A stretch of DNA of 64,000 nt, from the NCBI GenBank assembly GCA_963757265.1, contig CAVWRA010000004.1, positions 434,001 through 498,000 of the forward strand, in the 5' to 3' direction. Below are positions 53,994 to 63,736 of this stretch, in pieces (within the stretch, counting starts at the first letter, position 1; every line of letters starts with the position of its first letter). Source of the DNA: CAIVVT01 sp963757265 (GTDB taxonomy: Bacteria > Acidobacteriota > Terriglobia > Bryobacterales > Bryobacteraceae). The notes beneath the pieces are model-generated. The model saw nothing but the letters and a program-made list of their open reading frames with translations. It was not told the origin of the DNA and did not search any database. Position numbers and translations under genes: made by a program.

Positions 53994-54449
53994 ATGATCC
54001 AACTCACAGTCAACGGTAAGCCGGCGCGGTTTGATGGCGACCCCAACATGCCGCTGCTCTGGTTCCTGCGCGATGTTCTCCAACTCACGGGCACGAAGTT
54101 CGGCTGCGGAGAGGGTCTGTGCGGCGCGTGCACCGTGCACATCAACGGCGGCGCCACGCGCAGCTGTCTCACGCCGATGCGCGCCGTCTCTGGCAAATCC
54201 ATCACTACCATCGAGGGCCTCTCCCCCCACGGCGACCATCCGCTGCAGAAGGCCTGGAGCCAGGCCAACGTCCCCCAGTGCGGCTACTGCCAGAGCGGTC
54301 AGATCATGCAGGCCGCCGCGCTGCTCAAGAGCAAGCCCAAACCTACCGACGCGGAAATCGACGACGGGATGCAGGGTAACATCTGTCGCTGCGGAACGTA
54401 TCAGCGTATCCGCCATGCCATCAAGCTCGCCGCAGGGGTGCAGTCATGA
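53994..54449 (+). CDS. 2Fe-2S subunit of a xanthine-dehydrogenase-family hydroxylase (IorA-like)
   Basis: The ATG at 53994, with GAGG upstream, gives 151 residues with two 2Fe-2S clusters: a plant-ferredoxin type (C38, C43, C46, C58; GCGEGLCGAC) and a four-helix type (C96, C99, C131, C133; QCGYCQSG and CRCGTY). It passes electrons from the molybdenum site of the next gene to an external acceptor. The family includes isoquinoline 1-oxidoreductase and aldehyde oxidoreductases. The stop overlaps the Mo-subunit start (ATGA at 54446). There is no FAD subunit gene, as in IorAB-type two-subunit enzymes. Confidence 0.92.
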   Translation: MIQLTVNGKPARFDGDPNMPLLWFLRDVLQLTGTKFGCGEGLCGACTVHINGGATRSCLTPMRAVSGKSITTIEGLSPHGDHPLQKAWSQANVPQCGYCQSGQIMQAAALLKSKPKPTDAEIDDGMQGNICRCGTYQRIRHAIKLAAGVQS

Positions 54450-56683
54450 TCGAACGCCTGGACAGCTCCCGCCGCGCCTTTCTCGGCCAGCTCTTCACCG
54501 CCGGCGCCTTCGTGCTTGGCGCCCCGTTGCTCTCGCGCGGCGGGCTTCCGGCGGAAGCTGCCGACACCTCGATCTGGTCGCCCAGCGTCTACTTCGGCAT
54601 CGAGCCCAACGGCGCCGTGACCATCGTCGCCCATCGCTCCGAGATGGGCACCGGCATCCGCACCTGCCTGCCCATGATCGTCGCCGACGAACTCGAAGCC
54701 GACTGGGACCGCGTGACGATCGTGCAGGCACTCGGAGACGCCAAATACGGTTCGCAGGACACCGACGGCTCCCACTCCGTGCGCGACTTCTACGACATTC
54801 TGCGTACCGCCGGCGCCACCGCCCGTACCATGCTCGAGCAGGCCGCCGCCTCGCAATGGGGCGTCCCCGCCGCCGAGTGCCGCGGCCGCAAGCATTTCGT
54901 CGAACATGCCGCGAGCGGCCGCAAACTCCCTTACGCCGAGCTGGTCGCGGCGGCTCGCGCGCTGAGCGTGCCCGCGCCCGCCACGCTGCGCTTTAAGTCG
55001 CCCGCCGAGTTCCGCTACATCGGCAAGGAGATCCCGCTCACCGACCTGCACGACATCGTCACCGGCAAAGCGCGCTTCGGCATCGACATCCAATTGCCCG
55101 GCATGGTTTACGCCGCCATTGAACGCCCGCCGGTGATGGGCGCCACGCTCGCGAGCGTCGACGGCGCCGCGGCCAAACAGGTCCGCGGCGTGCAGCAGAT
55201 CGTGACTTTGCCACTCGCCCAGCCGCCTTACGGCTTCAAGGCGCTGGGCGGCCCGGCCGTGATCGCCGATAACACCTGGGCCGCGCTGGATGGCCGCAAG
55301 AAGCTCAAGGTGGAGTGGGGCACGAGCGAGCACGCCGTATACGGCTCGGACGCCTATCGCAGTCAGTTGCTGGACACGGCGCGCGGGCCCGGCCGCATCA
55401 CCCGCGAGGTCGGCGACGTGGAGTCGCAGTTCGCCTCCGCGAAGAATCTCCACGACGCCTCTTACTACACCGCCATGCTGGCCCATGCCTCCATGGAGCC
55501 GCCCGCCGCCGCCGCCGATTATAAAGACGGCAAAGTGACCGTCTACGCCGCCACGCAGAATCCCCGCGGCGTCCAGGAAACCGTCGCCCGCGAACTGGGC
55601 ATCCAGCCCGAGGACGTCACCTGCCACGTCACGCTGCTCGGCGGCGCCTTCGGCCGCAAATCCAAGGCTGACTTCTCCGCGGAAGCCGCGCTCCTCTCGA
55701 AACAGGTCGGCAAGCCGGTGAAGGTAGTTTGGGACCGCACCGACGACCTCCGCTTCGACTACTTCCATGGCCCCTGCGGCCTGTACTTCAAGGCCGCGCT
55801 CGACGACACGGGCCTTCCCGCGGCCTGGCTTCAGCGCACCGCCTTCCCGCCGATCGGCATGCAGAGCAACCCCGACGAACAGTACGGCGGCTTCCAGGCC
55901 AATATGGGCTTCACCGAGATTCCCTACCGGCTTCAGAACCTCCGGGTGGAGAACGGTCCGGCTCGGGCCCACGTGCGCATCGGCTGGTACCGCTCGGTGG
56001 GCCACATACATCACGCCTTCGGCGTGCAGTCGTTCACCGACGAGCTGGCCGCCCGCGCCAACCGAGACCGCGTCGAATACCTGCTCGCGCTGCTCGGCGA
56101 GCCCCGCATCATCGACTTCCGCCAGGAAGGCATGCCCCAATCCGGGCCGCCCAATCCCCAGTTCCCCTTCGACACCGCGCGCCTGCGCAACGTCATTGAG
56201 ATTGTCGCCGAAAAATCGAAATGGGCCAACTCCAAACCCGGCGGCGGCCGCGCGCTCGGCATTGCCGCCCACTGGAGCTTCCTCACCTATGTCGCCACGG
56301 TGGTGGAGGTCGAGGTGACTCCCCAGGGCGAGGTGCACATCCCGCGCGTCGAAATCGCCCTCGACGCCGGCCGCGTCATCAACCCCGACCGCGTCAAGTC
56401 GCAATTCGAAGGCGCGGCGGTCTTCGGCACGAGCCTCGCCCTGATGAGCGAAATCACCGCCGCGAACGGGCGCATCCAGCAGTCCAACTTCGACGGCTAC
56501 ACGGTCGCGCGCATCCGCGAGGCCCCGCGCGTCACTAACGTCCACATCGTCCCGAGCGACGCTCCGCCCGCCGGCGTCGGCGAGCCCGGCGTGCCGCCCA
56601 TGGCCCCGGCCATCTGCAACGCGATCTTCGCCGCCACAGGCAAGCGCATCCGCGAGCTGCCCATCGGCCGGCAGCTCGCCTGA
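54446..56683 (+). CDS. Molybdopterin-binding subunit, IorB-like, Tat-exported
   Basis: The catalytic subunit of 745 residues starts with a twin-arginine signal (SRRAFLGQLFTAGAFVLGAP), so the folded, cofactor-loaded enzyme is exported, with the small subunit presumably carried along. Molybdopterin-domain motifs include LGGAFGRKSKADF, GIAAHWSFLTYVATVVEVEV and the active-site glutamate in GVGEPGVPPMAPAICNAIF near the C-terminus. Xanthine-dehydrogenase-family enzymes hydroxylate N-heterocycles or oxidise aldehydes; the substrate here is unknown. It is translationally coupled to the Fe-S subunit and followed at 54 bases by xdhC. Confidence 0.9.
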   Translation: MIERLDSSRRAFLGQLFTAGAFVLGAPLLSRGGLPAEAADTSIWSPSVYFGIEPNGAVTIVAHRSEMGTGIRTCLPMIVADELEADWDRVTIVQALGDAKYGSQDTDGSHSVRDFYDILRTAGATARTMLEQAAASQWGVPAAECRGRKHFVEHAASGRKLPYAELVAAARALSVPAPATLRFKSPAEFRYIGKEIPLTDLHDIVTGKARFGIDIQLPGMVYAAIERPPVMGATLASVDGAAAKQVRGVQQIVTLPLAQPPYGFKALGGPAVIADNTWAALDGRKKLKVEWGTSEHAVYGSDAYRSQLLDTARGPGRITREVGDVESQFASAKNLHDASYYTAMLAHASMEPPAAAADYKDGKVTVYAATQNPRGVQETVARELGIQPEDVTCHVTLLGGAFGRKSKADFSAEAALLSKQVGKPVKVVWDRTDDLRFDYFHGPCGLYFKAALDDTGLPAAWLQRTAFPPIGMQSNPDEQYGGFQANMGFTEIPYRLQNLRVENGPARAHVRIGWYRSVGHIHHAFGVQSFTDELAARANRDRVEYLLALLGEPRIIDFRQEGMPQSGPPNPQFPFDTARLRNVIEIVAEKSKWANSKPGGGRALGIAAHWSFLTYVATVVEVEVTPQGEVHIPRVEIALDAGRVINPDRVKSQFEGAAVFGTSLALMSEITAANGRIQQSNFDGYTVARIREAPRVTNVHIVPSDAPPAGVGEPGVPPMAPAICNAIFAATGKRIRELPIGRQLA

Positions 56684-56737
56684 TCTCGTGACAGGGCGCT
56701 CTCGCCACAGCGCGCGGCGCCTTGCCACAATTAAGAT

Positions 56738-57598
56738 ATGTCCGCCGGTCAGCGCCCGTGCACCGACATTTACGAGGAACTCGTGCGTCTGCGCAGCCTC
56801 GGCCAGAAATGCGCCCTGGCGACGATTGTAGAAGTCGAGGGCTCGATCCCCAGCTTCGAAAGCGCCAAGCTCCTGGTGCGCGAGGATGGCACCATGCTCG
56901 GCACCATCGGCGGTGGCTGCGTTGAGGCCGACGTGTGGAACGCCGCCCGCGCCGCTATTCAGCTCGAACGGCCCCGCCGGCTGAGCTTCAACCTCGGCCA
57001 GGACGCCGCCTACGACAACGGCCTGATTTGCGGCGGCCAGTTGGAGGTCTTCGTGGAACCCGTGCTTCCCATCCCGCGCGCGATCATCTGCGGCGCCGGC
57101 CACATCTCGCTCAGTCTCGCGCGCGTCGCCACGCTCGCCGGCTTCGCCGTGAGCGTGGTCGACGACCGCGTCCAGTACGCCAACCGCGAGCGCTTCCCCG
57201 ACATCGCCGAGGTCCAATTCGGCGCCTACGAGGAGATCCTGCCACGGCTCGCCATCAACGACAACAGCTACGTGATCATCGTCACGCGCGGCCATCGCGA
57301 CGACATGCGCGTCCTTCAGCTCGCCGTGGCCACGCCCGCCCGTTACATCGCCATGATCGGCAGCAAACGCAAGGTGATCAGCGTCGCCAAACAACTCGAG
57401 AAGGAAGGCGTCCCACGCCCCGCACTCGAGCGGGTCCACGCGCCGATGGGTCTCAATATCGGGGCCATCACCCCCGAGGAGATCGCCATCTCGGTGGCCG
57501 CCGAGATGATCGCCGTACGGCGCAATGCTGCGTCGGACTGGCGCGCTCTCTCGATGTCGGTTTTCTCTCAGCAGGACGAACCTGCGCCCGCTCGCTGA
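56738..57598 (+). CDS. XdhC/CoxI-family molybdenum cofactor maturation protein
   Basis: The 286-residue protein has an N-terminal XdhC/CoxI domain (CALATIVEVEGSIPSFESAKLLV, TIGGGCVEADVW, CGGQLEVFVEP) and a C-terminal Rossmann domain (IICGAGHISLSLARVATLAGFAVSVVDDR, then ITRGHRDDMRVL and MIGSKRK). XdhC proteins bind Moco, promote its sulfuration and hand it to the hydroxylase, which must be loaded before Tat export. Its place directly after the Mo subunit marks the three genes as one functional operon. Confidence 0.9.
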   Translation: MSAGQRPCTDIYEELVRLRSLGQKCALATIVEVEGSIPSFESAKLLVREDGTMLGTIGGGCVEADVWNAARAAIQLERPRRLSFNLGQDAAYDNGLICGGQLEVFVEPVLPIPRAIICGAGHISLSLARVATLAGFAVSVVDDRVQYANRERFPDIAEVQFGAYEEILPRLAINDNSYVIIVTRGHRDDMRVLQLAVATPARYIAMIGSKRKVISVAKQLEKEGVPRPALERVHAPMGLNIGAITPEEIAISVAAEMIAVRRNAASDWRALSMSVFSQQDEPAPAR

Positions 57599-57788
57599 GT
57601 GACGTCGGGCTGATTTTCACCACCACTCATCGCGCCCGATGGGGGCGCCAAAGCCGTAGTTGGACGCTCGCTGCGGGAGCGGAGTGAACAACACCCAACC
57701 AGGCTCGGAGCCTGCAATACGGAGAGCTTGCCCCGCTCGGTCGAACGTGAGGCGAGGCTATATGGTTCTATGTTTCTAACTCACTGCC

Positions 57789-60446
57789 CTAATAATTCTC
57801 TAGAAACTCCTTGACGCTGGCCTCTTCCGAGTTCTTCTTGGCAATGCAGAGATCAATGAGTTCCAGAGTCTGATTCAGCACGCGCGGGCCACCGAAGAAT
57901 TTATCGATGCGGGGCGCAAAGAACTCTTGGAGTTCCTGCTTCGCCTGCGCATCACAATAAGAGGAACCTACCCCAGGCAGCCGGGCGCCGAAATCGAATC
58001 CGCCACCCTGCGGCCGTTTGGTGACGATCTCGTCGTAATGCGCCTTCAGGAACTCGAACGGCATTTTGCGAGTCGCTTCCTGGCTCTGACCGGCGAAGAG
58101 CAGTTGTGCGCCCTGAATAAATGGAACTTCGCCGGAGAGTACCGCGTTGTAACCTGCTTCAATCGCCGCCGGTTCGCGGAACGAAGCCAATGCCTCTAGG
58201 ATGCGCTGGCGTTCCTGGCGGTCTCGGGACGCTTTGTACTCTCTAAGAAACTTATCGAAAAGAGCCTTGTCGCCGTAGTAAGCAGCAGTCCCCAGGACCG
58301 CTGGAGTTATCTCTGGCTCGATGGCGCTGTGGTTCTCAAACCAATTCGCGCTGAGTGCCTTGGCCTGGCTGGCGAGTTCCTGGTCCCCACCGATTGTGGC
58401 TACCTCGCGCAACAGATTGGGCCGCATCAGCTTCGCCTCATCCGATTCGCCCGGCTTCGGAATCCAGCTAAGTTCGTGCGCCTGGGCCTGAAAGTTCTTG
58501 AGCAGGAAGCGCTGGTAATTGGGCATAAGGCTGTCCGGCACCAGATCCCGTCGAGGCCTCAGAGCCAGGCCGAGGGCGCTTTCGACAACTTGACGCTCGG
58601 GATCGGCGTGGAAAAGATTTACCAGCCTTAGAGCCTGGGACGCCGAAAGCTCTCCTCCATCGAGCAAGGCTTCGGCGTTACCCATGAAGTCCACGCGTTC
58701 CGCCGCGTCCAGGCGCTGGTCCACATCGTCTGTTAGCAGCGCGTTCAGCAGTCCATCCTTGTAGTCGGTGCGATAGTAGCCCACAGCGTGATTGTTGGCT
58801 TCGATCCATGCCGGGCAGCTTGCGGCCTTCAACGTCCAATCCGCGGCCGCCTGCGCAAGCAGGGTACACTCGCTCTGGCCGCTCGTACCCGTGCCGTAGC
58901 GGATGCAAACCGGAATCTGCCAGCTCTGTTCAGCCGAGCCTTTCGATCCCAGCGGCAGATAGCGCCGCTGCTCGAGATGCACAACCGGCGAGCCGCGCTT
59001 GCAATCGAGCCCGAGGGACACGATCGGAATGCCGGCCTGATTCAAGAAAGAGGAGAACGCCTGAGTGACGTTCATATTCCCTGCCGTGCTAATAGAGTCG
59101 AGAAAATCGCCGGCCGTGGCGTTCTTAAAAGCGTATTGCTTAATATAAGCCTGAATGCCGCGCCGGAAGTTATCGACGCCCATGTAGCTTTCGAACATCC
59201 TGATAACCGCCGCGCCTTTCTGATAAGTAATGCCGTCGAACGCATTCCCGATGTCATTCCTGGTTTCGATCTCCTGGCGGATCTTGCGCACCGATACCAG
59301 GCTATCCTGGCCTTCCGCACCTAGCTTGGCGCGGACATCGTTCACGCGCGTGTTCCATTCGGGGTGCCACTCAGCCAGTATCTTGCTGGACATCCACGTG
59401 GCAAAGGCTTCGTTCAGCCAGATGTCGTTCCACCATGCCGTTGTTACCAGATCGCCGAACCATTGGTGCGCCAGTTCGTGCGCCGCCACGCCGGCGTAGC
59501 GGCGCTGCCGTGCCACCGTGTCGGTATCTGGTTTCGCCAGGATGAGATTCTGCGAATAAGTAACTAATCCGGCATTTTCCATTGCGCCAAAACCGAAAGT
59601 GACTGGGATAGCGATCTGGTCGGACTTCTCATAGGGGTACGGAACATCGAAGTACTCTTCGAGCCGGGTCAGAATGACGGCTGTCACTTCAGCCGCATAT
59701 TTCGCTTCGTCCGCCTTCCCTTTGGGCGTGATGATGCGGACGGGCACATGGTTGCGGCCGGCAAATCCAGCCTCCACATATTCGAATGGTCCTATGGCGA
59801 AAGCAACTAGATAGCTGGGCAGCGGCTTGGTCTGTTTGAAGATGAAAGTACGCTGTTCACCTTCAACAGTTTCTTCCTGAACGGGAGTATTGCTCACCGC
59901 GCGCATGCTGGCGGGGACGTGCAAGGTTAAAGACCAGGGCACCTTATAGGACGGCTCGTCGAAGCACGGGAAGGCGTCGCGCGCGTCGGCGGATTCGAAC
60001 TGAGTGAACAGGTAGCGATTGCCCGCATCTTCCGAGCTGAAGATCCCGGCGCTGACACCCCTGCGGACGCGACCACTGTATTTGATCTCCATTGTGGCCG
60101 GCCCGGCAGGCAGGGAAGCCCCGAAGTGGAAACCGACAAAATCATCGCCACCCGGCAGCACCGTGGCCGGGAGCCATTGACCGGAGAGCCGAACCCCGGC
60201 ATCGCCGATGTCTAGTTTGTTGGCATTCAACCAAATCGTATCAGTGGCTTGTTGAATGTTCAGCGCGATCTCAATGGACCCGGAAAACGTGGGTTCCAGA
60301 GGGCTCAGGGTCAGCGCGACCTTGTAACTGTCGGGGCGAATACTCTGGACTTCGGAAAGGCGAAGCCTGGGAGGCTGCGCGGCCCCGAAGGTATGTAGCG
60401 CGGAAAGGACCGTCAAGGTCAAGATCGCAGCAGAACGGAAGCGCAT
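57789..60446 (-). CDS. M1-family zinc aminopeptidase, exported
   Basis: The ATG at 60446 opens a good signal peptide (MRFRSAAILTLTVLSALHTF, cleavage near GAAQ), giving 885 residues; the frame is open to 60548. The N-terminal saddle domain is followed by the exopeptidase motif GAMENAG and the zinc site HELAHQWFGD with the third ligand in WLNEAFATW, 18 residues after the second His. The long helical ERAP1-like C-terminal domain is present. It removes N-terminal residues from peptides in the periplasm or outside the cell. It is probably monocistronic; the ~190 bases on the xdhC side hold nothing recognisable. Confidence 0.92.
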   Translation of the reverse strand: MRFRSAAILTLTVLSALHTFGAAQPPRLRLSEVQSIRPDSYKVALTLSPLEPTFSGSIEIALNIQQATDTIWLNANKLDIGDAGVRLSGQWLPATVLPGGDDFVGFHFGASLPAGPATMEIKYSGRVRRGVSAGIFSSEDAGNRYLFTQFESADARDAFPCFDEPSYKVPWSLTLHVPASMRAVSNTPVQEETVEGEQRTFIFKQTKPLPSYLVAFAIGPFEYVEAGFAGRNHVPVRIITPKGKADEAKYAAEVTAVILTRLEEYFDVPYPYEKSDQIAIPVTFGFGAMENAGLVTYSQNLILAKPDTDTVARQRRYAGVAAHELAHQWFGDLVTTAWWNDIWLNEAFATWMSSKILAEWHPEWNTRVNDVRAKLGAEGQDSLVSVRKIRQEIETRNDIGNAFDGITYQKGAAVIRMFESYMGVDNFRRGIQAYIKQYAFKNATAGDFLDSISTAGNMNVTQAFSSFLNQAGIPIVSLGLDCKRGSPVVHLEQRRYLPLGSKGSAEQSWQIPVCIRYGTGTSGQSECTLLAQAAADWTLKAASCPAWIEANNHAVGYYRTDYKDGLLNALLTDDVDQRLDAAERVDFMGNAEALLDGGELSASQALRLVNLFHADPERQVVESALGLALRPRRDLVPDSLMPNYQRFLLKNFQAQAHELSWIPKPGESDEAKLMRPNLLREVATIGGDQELASQAKALSANWFENHSAIEPEITPAVLGTAAYYGDKALFDKFLREYKASRDRQERQRILEALASFREPAAIEAGYNAVLSGEVPFIQGAQLLFAGQSQEATRKMPFEFLKAHYDEIVTKRPQGGGFDFGARLPGVGSSYCDAQAKQELQEFFAPRIDKFFGGPRVLNQTLELIDLCIAKKNSEEASVKEFLENY

Positions 60447-60737
60447 GAAGAATATCTTGACATATTTGTTCATTCTTGCGGCCCATCGCAACGGACTCGA
60501 GCGCCGCTTCCTGAAGACGCCGGCATTAGGCGGGAATGCTGCCATCATCGCGGCCTCTCGCCCGGTCCCGCGTGGAACAACGGCGGAGGAATCAGACTGG
60601 CCTGCGACACAGGAGGCGGCGCTCGCGCCTCAACTGGTCGGACATGGATGCCCTATCGGCTGATTGCACCATGATCGATACGCGCCAGGATCCGCCGTGG
60701 GAGGTTGCCTCGCACCTGAACAGAACTCAGGAGAGCT

Positions 60738-62435
60738 TCAGAGTTCCCGCAGTGGCACTGTAATGGACCCGATCATTCCGGAACCCGCGTCGCGCACTAC
60801 GATTTTCAGCGTCTCGGCGCGCGGCGACGGCGCCACGGTTTTCCGCATGCCAAGCCCCTCTGCCATGAACTTCCGGTAGTTCTCGCCATGCATCTTCAAC
60901 TCAATTGTCTCGTGCGTGTCAGCAGGCCCCTCGATCTGGTTTCCCCGGGCATCGAATTGGACGAGCAGCACATCGATGCGGCCATCGTGGCGGTCGCCAT
61001 CCTGCTTCAACAGCACCCCGTCAGGCTGGATGGTTACCTTCAGGTCAACGGCGGGCGCGCCGGCGGAGGAACCCGACGGCGCACTGGAAGGCTCAGCATG
61101 CACGGTCAGGCCGAGTTCTGTCGCATCGACCGGGCTGAACAGTGCGTCGTGTAATTGCAGCATCCGCTGCTGTTCGTCCAGCGCTGCGCGCGGCACGTCA
61201 AAGTAGCCGCTGCGATAGTGCAGGCTGACGTGCCGCCGGACCGTTTCGATCTTAATCTTATGAAAGTCCCGGTCGCCCCTTTCATCCACTGGATAGAATC
61301 CGATCGTGTAAGTCAGCGCGGAATCCGCCACCGCTTCATGAATCGCCCGCGCGAGGTCGTTGGTGTTGTAAAAGGCGTGCCCGCCGGTTCGTTGTGCAAC
61401 GTCGTCCATGGTCGCGTGGGCGGCGTTTTGACCTCGTCCTGCGCCTGCCCGCTGTGCATTGCCGGGCCGATTGGAGGACACCCGACCGCTGCCCGCGGAT
61501 AGGGGGCTACGGTTCGAACCGCGACTGGCGTCGAAGGCGTGCGGGGGCGTCAGCCCGCGTGCATCGATCGGATACACGGAGACATTCGCCTGGCTCAGCG
61601 CGCGCACCGTGGCGTCCTCTTCCTCGGTGTAACTCTCTCCCATTTGATTCATGGTTTGATAGCCGAAAATCATCGGGAACGCGTCCGACAACCAGATCAG
61701 GTTCTTGCGGCCGGGCACGCGCTCCAAATGTTGCGCGATGAATTTGAACACCGCCAGCGTGCCCAGGACACGATTCCGCATGTAGAACTCGCGCTCCTGA
61801 AAGCTGCCTCCACGGCCCTCGAACGCCCCGTCGAACTCGCTCTGTTCCCGGTCCAGAGCGCCGGGAGTCTCCGTACCGCTAACCGAAATCAACCGGTTTT
61901 TCGCGTCGGCGAGTTTCTTCTGAAACTCCGTCATATCCGCCGTGTACTCGTGCAACACCCGCAGTCGGCCGCCGAAGAAGTAGACGCCGATGCGATCTTG
62001 GGGCGAAATCTCTTCGAGGTACTTGATCAGCTGTTGCCGCGCATACATCCGATCCACCAGGCGCGTATTCACCAGATCGAGCAGCACGACCGTGATTCCG
62101 TTGATCGTCTGGCCACGTGCTGCCAGGATGTTTGTGAATGTGTGGGGCGGAAGGGGCGTGTTTGCAACGGGCGACGGCCCGGTGGATTCCGCAGTGAAGT
62201 AACTGATTTTTTGCGGCCGTCCATCCACCCGGACGGTGAAGTCCTCCGCTTTCAGGCCAGCGGCCGGCTCGCCGTTTTCCTTGGCGATCACGCTGACCTG
62301 CACCAGACGCGTCGTGGCGGTGATGACCGGCGGCGCCGGCGCCGGTGGCGCGTCAGGCGCCGTCTGCGGGGGCGCAGCTCCGGCGGCGACGGTAAGGGCG
62401 GCGAGCACGCGAACGAACCAGGCGCAGCGATTCAT
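60738..62435 (-). CDS. Exported VWFA-related Acidobacterial-domain protein
   Basis: The ATG at 62435 with AGGGGG upstream (a GTG lies six bases earlier) encodes 565 residues with a signal peptide. It then has a short beta domain typical of the lineage (TTRLVQVSVIAKENGEPAAGLKAEDFTVRVDG) and a von Willebrand A-like domain (about 110-400). In the A domain the metal site is degenerate: VVLLDLVNT in place of DxSxS. The C-terminal part has several beta strands. The family (TIGR03436) is expanded in Acidobacteria and supports the taxonomic call. Its role is unknown, perhaps surface adhesion or protein interaction. Confidence 0.85.
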   Translation of the reverse strand: MNRCAWFVRVLAALTVAAGAAPPQTAPDAPPAPAPPVITATTRLVQVSVIAKENGEPAAGLKAEDFTVRVDGRPQKISYFTAESTGPSPVANTPLPPHTFTNILAARGQTINGITVVLLDLVNTRLVDRMYARQQLIKYLEEISPQDRIGVYFFGGRLRVLHEYTADMTEFQKKLADAKNRLISVSGTETPGALDREQSEFDGAFEGRGGSFQEREFYMRNRVLGTLAVFKFIAQHLERVPGRKNLIWLSDAFPMIFGYQTMNQMGESYTEEEDATVRALSQANVSVYPIDARGLTPPHAFDASRGSNRSPLSAGSGRVSSNRPGNAQRAGAGRGQNAAHATMDDVAQRTGGHAFYNTNDLARAIHEAVADSALTYTIGFYPVDERGDRDFHKIKIETVRRHVSLHYRSGYFDVPRAALDEQQRMLQLHDALFSPVDATELGLTVHAEPSSAPSGSSAGAPAVDLKVTIQPDGVLLKQDGDRHDGRIDVLLVQFDARGNQIEGPADTHETIELKMHGENYRKFMAEGLGMRKTVAPSPRAETLKIVVRDAGSGMIGSITVPLREL

Positions 62436-62706
62436 GACCACCCCCTGTTCGTTTGGCTTTGGACGATCGACGAAACCTATATTCTCCCAAGGAAGCCTCT
62501 CGCTGTCATTCCGGCACTCGGGCCTGGGACGAAGCAGAACGTCACGTCAACCAGCGCCGGGCTCGACAAGACCTTCTGCAGCCAGGGAAGTTTCTTCATC
62601 GATTCATCTTAATATCCCTAAAGTATCCTGGAAAATCGCCGATTGTATCCTCACGACGGTTCGGCAGATCGTGGTGCTGCATCTGGCCAGCCGGGAAGGA
62701 GAATCC

Positions 62707-63123
62707 ATGCCCCAAGAGTCGTGCCATCCCAAGCTGCTCTGCAATCAACGCGTTCAGGTGGCCCAAACAGCAACCAATACCTCTCACGCCGCTGGCCGCA
62801 AGCGAGAGGCGATCCTGGAGGAGATTTCGGTCACGTCGGCGACGCTCCGCCTGCAATGCCCAATCCGCACCGGATCCAAAGTCTCCATCAATTGCGCGAC
62901 TTGCGATCTGCGTGGCAAGGTGGTGGGCTGCACAGAACGGGACGGCGGTTACGACGCCGCGATACAACTCGATGAGGACTCAACCTGGTCGAAGGCGGCC
63001 TTCCTGCCGGAAGGTCTGCTGAATCCCAGGTACCTGCAGTGCACTAATGCGCACTGCGTTCCCGACTGTGATTCCCAGGAGTGCTCCGGAGGCTCGAGGT
63101 CAGATCTGCACATCTGCCTCTGA
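62707..63123 (+). CDS. PilZ-like domain protein with Cys-rich C-terminus
   Basis: AAGGAG lies just before the ATG at 62707, fixing a 138-residue product although the frame is open further upstream. Residues about 30-100 resemble a PilZ domain (GRKREAILEEISVTSATLRL, then GSKVSINCATCDLRGKVVGC and GGYDAAIQLDE), but the RxxxR c-di-GMP motif is weak. The last 30 residues hold six cysteines (QCTNAHC, DCDSQEC, HIC), unusual for the family and suggestive of bound zinc or of disulfides. No signal peptide. It is a single gene flanked by oppositely oriented units. Confidence 0.6.
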   Translation: MPQESCHPKLLCNQRVQVAQTATNTSHAAGRKREAILEEISVTSATLRLQCPIRTGSKVSINCATCDLRGKVVGCTERDGGYDAAIQLDEDSTWSKAAFLPEGLLNPRYLQCTNAHCVPDCDSQECSGGSRSDLHICL

Positions 63124-63250
63124 CGCTCGATTTCGACCGTGCGGATCGTCCGGGGAGTGGTCGCGGACCTGGGCACAACCATCCTCCTGCGCCGGCGCGG
63201 GAACCTGAGCCTTCGCCGGGTGGTTGCCCCGCCTGTGCGCCGCTCTGGCT

Positions 63251-63670
63251 TCAGGCCAGCGTCTCGTCCAGCCAGTTGTAGATCACATAGTCCCGCAAAC
63301 CCGGGGCGGCCGCTTCGCAATGCTGATCGGCGCCCTGTTCGCGCGTGAAGCGGACCAGCTTCTTCGGGCAGCGCAAGGCCTCGTAGAGCTTGTGCGAATC
63401 TCCCGGAAAAAACTGCTCGCTCTCCGGGTCGGTAATGAGCATCGGGCAGCGAATTCGGTCCGCGGCATCCGCCAGATTGTATTCCTGCACGGCGTGGAAG
63501 ACGTCGTAATAGGACTTCATCCCAAACGGCCGCATGCGCGAGCGCAGCGCCGCCGCGCTTGATAAGAGTTCTGCGGTTGACCAATCCGACCCCCCTCCCA
63601 AGAAAACACGGCTGCCCTGGCTGGGGAGTTCGGCAATCTCGCGTACCAGCTGGAACTTGCCCTGGCAATT
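63251..63670 (-). pseudogene. 3' fragment of an alpha/beta-hydrolase gene
   Basis: About 139 residues are open from just after a TAG at 63671-63673 to the stop at 63251. They contain the C-terminal elements of a ~390-residue alpha/beta hydrolase family: the catalytic Asp region CPMLITDPESEQFFPG and the His region REQGADQHCE, and end VIYNWLDETLA as complete members do. The nucleophile-elbow Ser and everything N-terminal are missing, and the adjoining sequence up to the SUMT gene gives no match in any frame. It is therefore a truncated remnant. Confidence 0.7.
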
Positions 63671-63736
63671 CTAGCTGGATCGGTCTGTCGTTTGCCTCGC
63701 CGAGGCGGCGTGCCGGTCAAGAGCTGGTGAGGAGCG

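Noticed and set aside
54401..57439. 1012-codon minus-strand open frame across the molybdenum hydroxylase operon
   Set aside because: Antisense to three well-recognised genes; composition is Gly/Ala/Asp/His-rich, as expected from the complement of C-ending codons.
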